64,000 nucleotides of DNA from Rhipicephalus microplus (Eukaryota; Arthropoda; Arachnida; Ixodida; Ixodidae), in NCBI RefSeq assembly GCF_043290135.1, contig NC_134701.1, positions 202,848,601 through 202,912,600 on the forward strand, in the 5' to 3' direction. Positions 60,364 to 64,000 of this stretch are shown piece after piece (within the stretch, counting starts at the first letter, position 1; each line of letters opens with the position of its first letter). The notes under the pieces were generated by a model that was not told the DNA's origin, searched no databases, and worked only from the letters and a program-made list of their open reading frames with translations. Position numbers and translations under genes: made by a program.

Positions 60364-60990
60364 GGAAGCTGAGTGCTCATTGGTTCGTGCGTAATTTTGA
60401 CAGCAAACATGGCTGCGCCCATGACGATGCTGCCGGATTCGTATGTCGGGTGCGGGCACAGCTGATGCAGACGCCGCGTCGAAGGCAAGAACAAAGTTGA
60501 CGCTCGCACGCGTACTGGCGAACCGCCTACGATGAATTGGAAGACGGCGCTGTCAAGTAGTCGGTGCTACCAAGGTGCTACAGAAACGCTGTGCGCACGC
60601 CTGTGTCGACGCTGCCGAAAAGTCTCGTCGCTCCATTTGCAACGATGGCCGAAAGCATCGAAGTCGGCGCAGATATGCAGAGAAAAATGGAAGATAGTGG
60701 TGTAAAGAGTTCATGTGCGGACTGTATAGCAATAATCGCAACTCCGTAAGCCTTTGTTGCAGCTCAAAGAGCCAGTGCCGGAGAATTCGACTGCCTACGT
60801 CGCGCACTTCACTGGATCGGCCACACAATATAGGCTCAGCTTGCACTCACTCTGGCATATATCTTAGGCTGCTCGTAGTGAATGCCACTGCTACTGATTA
60901 TGATAGTGATGCGAAATGAGAAGCACGAATGAGAAGCAGCGCCTCAATAGACTTGCAGACGAATATCTTCATAGTGTAACTCTATAATAA
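60364..60990 (+). promoter_or_regulatory. CpG-rich candidate promoter / first-exon interval
   Basis: ATTGG (inverted CCAAT, 60379-60383) lies 25-30 bp before AAACATGGC (ATG at 60409), a good Kozak context. A second start, ACGATGG (60645), opens a 34-codon frame beginning MAESIEVGADMQRKMEDSGV. CCGTAAGC (60744-60751) is donor-like near its stop, TTTGTTGCAG (60753-60762) is acceptor-like, and another open segment ends at 60917. No product family is recognised and no TATA box is seen, so the case rests on composition and weak signals. Confidence 0.3.
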
Positions 60991-63900
60991 ACACGCGAAG
61001 CGATTCTGTTCACATAAGGAGCGCGACGCCACGCTTTTATTAGAAGAGAAAGATGCGGGTGACAGTGTATTCTCTCTAGGCCAAATGCACTTCGAAATAT
61101 ACTGTATGTTGTGCATATAAAAAACCTGCCTCCAATTGACGCTTTTTTTTTGTTTGCTTCACCGCGATGCATGCCTGTAGAGCGGTGAAGCGTTGACAGC
61201 TCGAGCAGTGTCGTATTACAAAACGCGCGCAAGGAAGGAGCTTGCGAGTAATGAATTTCAGAAGCGAATTCAATAAGACTCTAATACTAGTACAACCAAC
61301 AACAGTTGATTTGAAATAAATATTCACAAGCTCTCACGAAACAATACTACAATTATTAAAACTGCGATAAGCTTGTATACAGCAGCGACAAGAGCCTTCA
61401 AAATTCTTTTCAACTGTATGCCGAAATACCACAGCAACTACATTATTCAAGCTGAAACTCTGATGCCAGCTTTTAAGTAAAATTGCGGCATAAAATCCAA
61501 ACAATCTTGAGCCGAACACCATGCATTCAGCTAAAAGTTTATCGGAACAGGCAAAATTATCACAACATATACCTTGGCACAGAGAGCATGTAAAAATCAA
61601 GTGTTGAAAGCTGTATCTGTGAGAACAATTTACGTAACAAAAAACTCACTTGCGTGTGTTTTTATTCGTGAAGCTGAATGCAGTCATAGTCACTAACTTC
61701 AATGATGAAAACAGGTTTTGAATAATGTGATGGAGCTCCACCACAGAACAAACAAAATGAAAGTGCAGGTAGCAGCAAAAATGCTTTTTCTGATAATGGT
61801 TATAGTATCAATAGTACTGCCAATACTTAGGCTTCACTAATTGCGGTAATTCAGGAATGACGAGAAGAAAATAAACCTTCAGCTGATCCCATGTTTTGCT
61901 GCTTCAGGGTTGTCCCATAGGGGCCAGGCAAATTATCTTCAAAATATTAGGTGTTTCCTATATGTACCGTTCAATTCGACTAGCGAATGCTATTTGATCC
62001 GTTATTCAAATACCCCTAGTAATGTTGTCGCAACCAATGACCCACCATCTTTTTGTGTGAAGGTGATTGGGCATCTGTAAACATCACGAGTGATTTTTGT
62101 ATTTTTTTAGCTGTATCCCATTTCTCATTGAACACACCCTTGCACATGCTTCAAGGTACGTAAATGAAAAAAAGAAAGCGTAGCTGGCTACAAGTTATGC
62201 CGATTCGTGACATGCAGTGCAAGTAAAGCCTAAGTGTATTTGGTAATAGTTGCTCTGAATTCTGCCGTCCATTAGCAAGGAGAATCAGTTGGGACATAAA
62301 TGTCGTTAGGGAAAGTAACAGAAAGACTTAGCTGAGCTTTATACAAATGCGTTTCGATCAAGTGAACGTGTTTCCTAAAGTGTCATATTCCTCTTGTATA
62401 ATCATATGCGGTACATGCCTGTGCGCGTGGCCCACCATGCCACATATAGGAGTGCACAAAATCCTATAAAAAAGTGTATTATGATAACGAAGTTACGCTC
62501 ATCAACTTTTCGTGAATTTAGCTGCTGTAAAGTAGAGCTCAAGTCAGAGCGATTTTTTTGGTCTTTTTTTCTTTCTTCCTTACCAGAACAAGTCTTTTTG
62601 AAGTTCGCTCAACAAATTATTCTTGAGCTTCAGCGTATTTCCTTTCAAACTATAGTTGCGTAAGACTGTTTTCTAGCCCTGAACTGCAAGTTACGTTTAT
62701 AGATCAAATGTGCAAGATATGTAAGCGTATTGAAAGATCGCTTTCATAGCTGCACCAGGGCGTCGAGAAAGAAAGCGGTGTTATAAAAGCGAAGAAGCGC
62801 ATGCCCTGGTCCTATTAGTTTTGGGCATTTGCTTTCACTAAAGTCAGCCCTACCTAAGTGAAAAAAAAAAAAGAGCTACGAAACACACTCTCGTGCAGAA
62901 TATGCCTCTGAGAGAGGGCGTGTGGAAAAAAAGAAAAGATAGGCAAAAGCGTTGCTGCAGTTGATGGTAACTTTATTGCACGAGGGAATGGAATTACAGA
63001 CCTATTCAAAGTAAAGCCTCCAGGCGCTTTTCTTTAGAAAGCGTTCAAAGCAAAGCGCGAAAGCGTCGACAGTGCCGCCTAAAACGTGCGGCGAAAGCTT
63101 CTGTTGCTCCCAGCAGCCTCAGCTTCACGCCCATGTCGACGCCGTGAGGTAAAACAAGGGCGCTGAGTTAATTTTTTATTCTTTCAGTGTTCCGCCACTT
63201 CCGAGTTGGCTTTTAAGGTGTTCTCCGGCAAATCCTGTGCGTAAGCCTGGCTTCTCTTCTCATTGCTTCTTTGCATCTTTCCGTTCGTTGTTAATATTTG
63301 AGATTGGTTGGTTGCTCAGTAGCAGAGATTATTTTTGTTTTCTTCTAACTTTCATCATAGGTTTGCTTTGGGCTTCGCGATCTGCATTTGTTAAAACAAC
63401 TTACGCCTTTTACCCGGAAAATAAAAAAAACCTGCATGCATGTGGACGTGAGAACCTTTCATCGAGCGCTGCAGAATGTTCCCGCGATCAGACTTTTTGT
63501 AAGGATGATATGTTCTTTCTTCGCGTTCTCAGTGTTCTCTCTTATGTAAGAAATAGCCAATTTAACGTTAGCGTAATCTTTCCAGAAAGCTGTATTAAGT
63601 TACTTGTAAGAACTACATTTAACAGGTAACACCTGAGCTTCTATTTTTACGGTGCAACTTACCATCCACGCACAACAACTCGCGTTAGTGCGAAGAATTC
63701 TAAGGTCCCTATACAGCCACATACCATATCATTGCTTACATATCCTGTCTACTAAAGCGGCGCTCTTTGGCTGTCAATTGGCCCTTGCGCCATTAGGCAC
63801 CACACATAATCAACAACCACTTTCGGTGATCGTGCCATTTGCCATCGCATTCGCCGCCTGTGTCTGTCCCAGATATCGTGCAAAATGAGGGGCAGGGTGG

Positions 63901-64000
63901 GGGAGTTAGGAGCCTGAATCGAATCCGAGGCATTCATTTTTCTACTATTAAGCCATGTCAATTTTTCTGCCATCTCTCGTATTATATTTCTCGAAAGAGA
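60991..64000. other. Unassigned AT-rich DNA
   Basis: Three kb with no recognised repeat. Frames at 60969-61600 (minus), 62394-62663, 63237-63629 (130 codons, F/S-rich, low-complexity) and 63652-63888 (plus) show no known domain. Confidence 0.4.

Overview
This window is eukaryotic, non-coding DNA and almost certainly comes from a hard (ixodid) tick, most plausibly a metastriate genus such as Rhipicephalus, Dermacentor or a close relative. The key evidence is about thirteen copies or fragments of a tRNA-derived SINE matching the ixodid family known as Ruka: a tRNA-like head, a body with the CCAGGTGGTCGAAATTTCCG motif, and an (ATCA)n tail. Long microsatellites, AT-rich unique DNA and many decayed transposons fit a large, repeat-rich arthropod genome. 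Nothing bacterial or viral was found: no operons, ribosome-binding sites, CRISPR arrays, rRNA genes or intact tRNA genes. I could not support any intact protein-coding gene. Most open frames over 60 codons look like chance, or lie in repeats or GC-rich blocks.

Layout. 1-4570: unassigned DNA, one full Ruka (576-814) with target-site duplications (TSDs), and the first copy of an unnamed repeat of about 0.65 kb (3887-4570) with a tRNA-like cassette. 4600-6760: a composite satellite element with a short palindromic head, a (TATC)n core and diverged units of about 147 bp, hit twice by Ruka. 7195-9460: a degenerate tetranucleotide array and AT-rich DNA. 9388-17190: three copies of a purine-rich interspersed repeat, a direct-plus-inverted duplication pair (10761-11141 and 12694-12937), and a diverged SINE whose tail is the local (AAT)n microsatellite. 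18140-21220: CpG-rich blocks. 21925-25792: a second copy of the satellite head and core, two Ruka-like SINEs and LINE relic 1 on the minus strand. 27051-30633: a tiny Ruka with perfect TSDs, LINE relic 2 on the minus strand, a 313-bp tandem duplication, and a second copy of the 0.65-kb repeat with a Ruka nested inside. 31180-39110: a GC-rich block, quiet AT-rich DNA, a Ruka inserted at the end of an (ATT)n tract, a motif recurring at about 215-245 bp, and a TGACGTCA-bearing repeat. 39534-48985: mostly unassigned DNA with large TA and TG tracts and two SINEs. 49098-55260: a CpG-rich block, three SINE or SINE-like units, a foldback element (51973-52320), a Ruka, a decayed Helitron-type protein relic with STPR repeats (53966-54370), and the inverted partner of the TGACGTCA repeat. 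55261-64000: mostly unassigned, with two 5'-truncated Ruka copies and a CpG-rich interval (60364-60990) that could be a promoter and first exon.

The window reads as a record of layered retroposition rather than a set of cooperating genes. Several Ruka copies, including very short 5'-truncated ones, have clear TSDs, as expected if a LINE mobilised them by target-primed reverse transcription. Several microsatellites here are the tails or cores of mobile elements. I found no convincing new functional system. The most interesting items are the Helitron/STPR relic, the unnamed tRNA-cassette repeat with inverted ends, the composite satellite, the foldback element and the TGACGTCA repeat.
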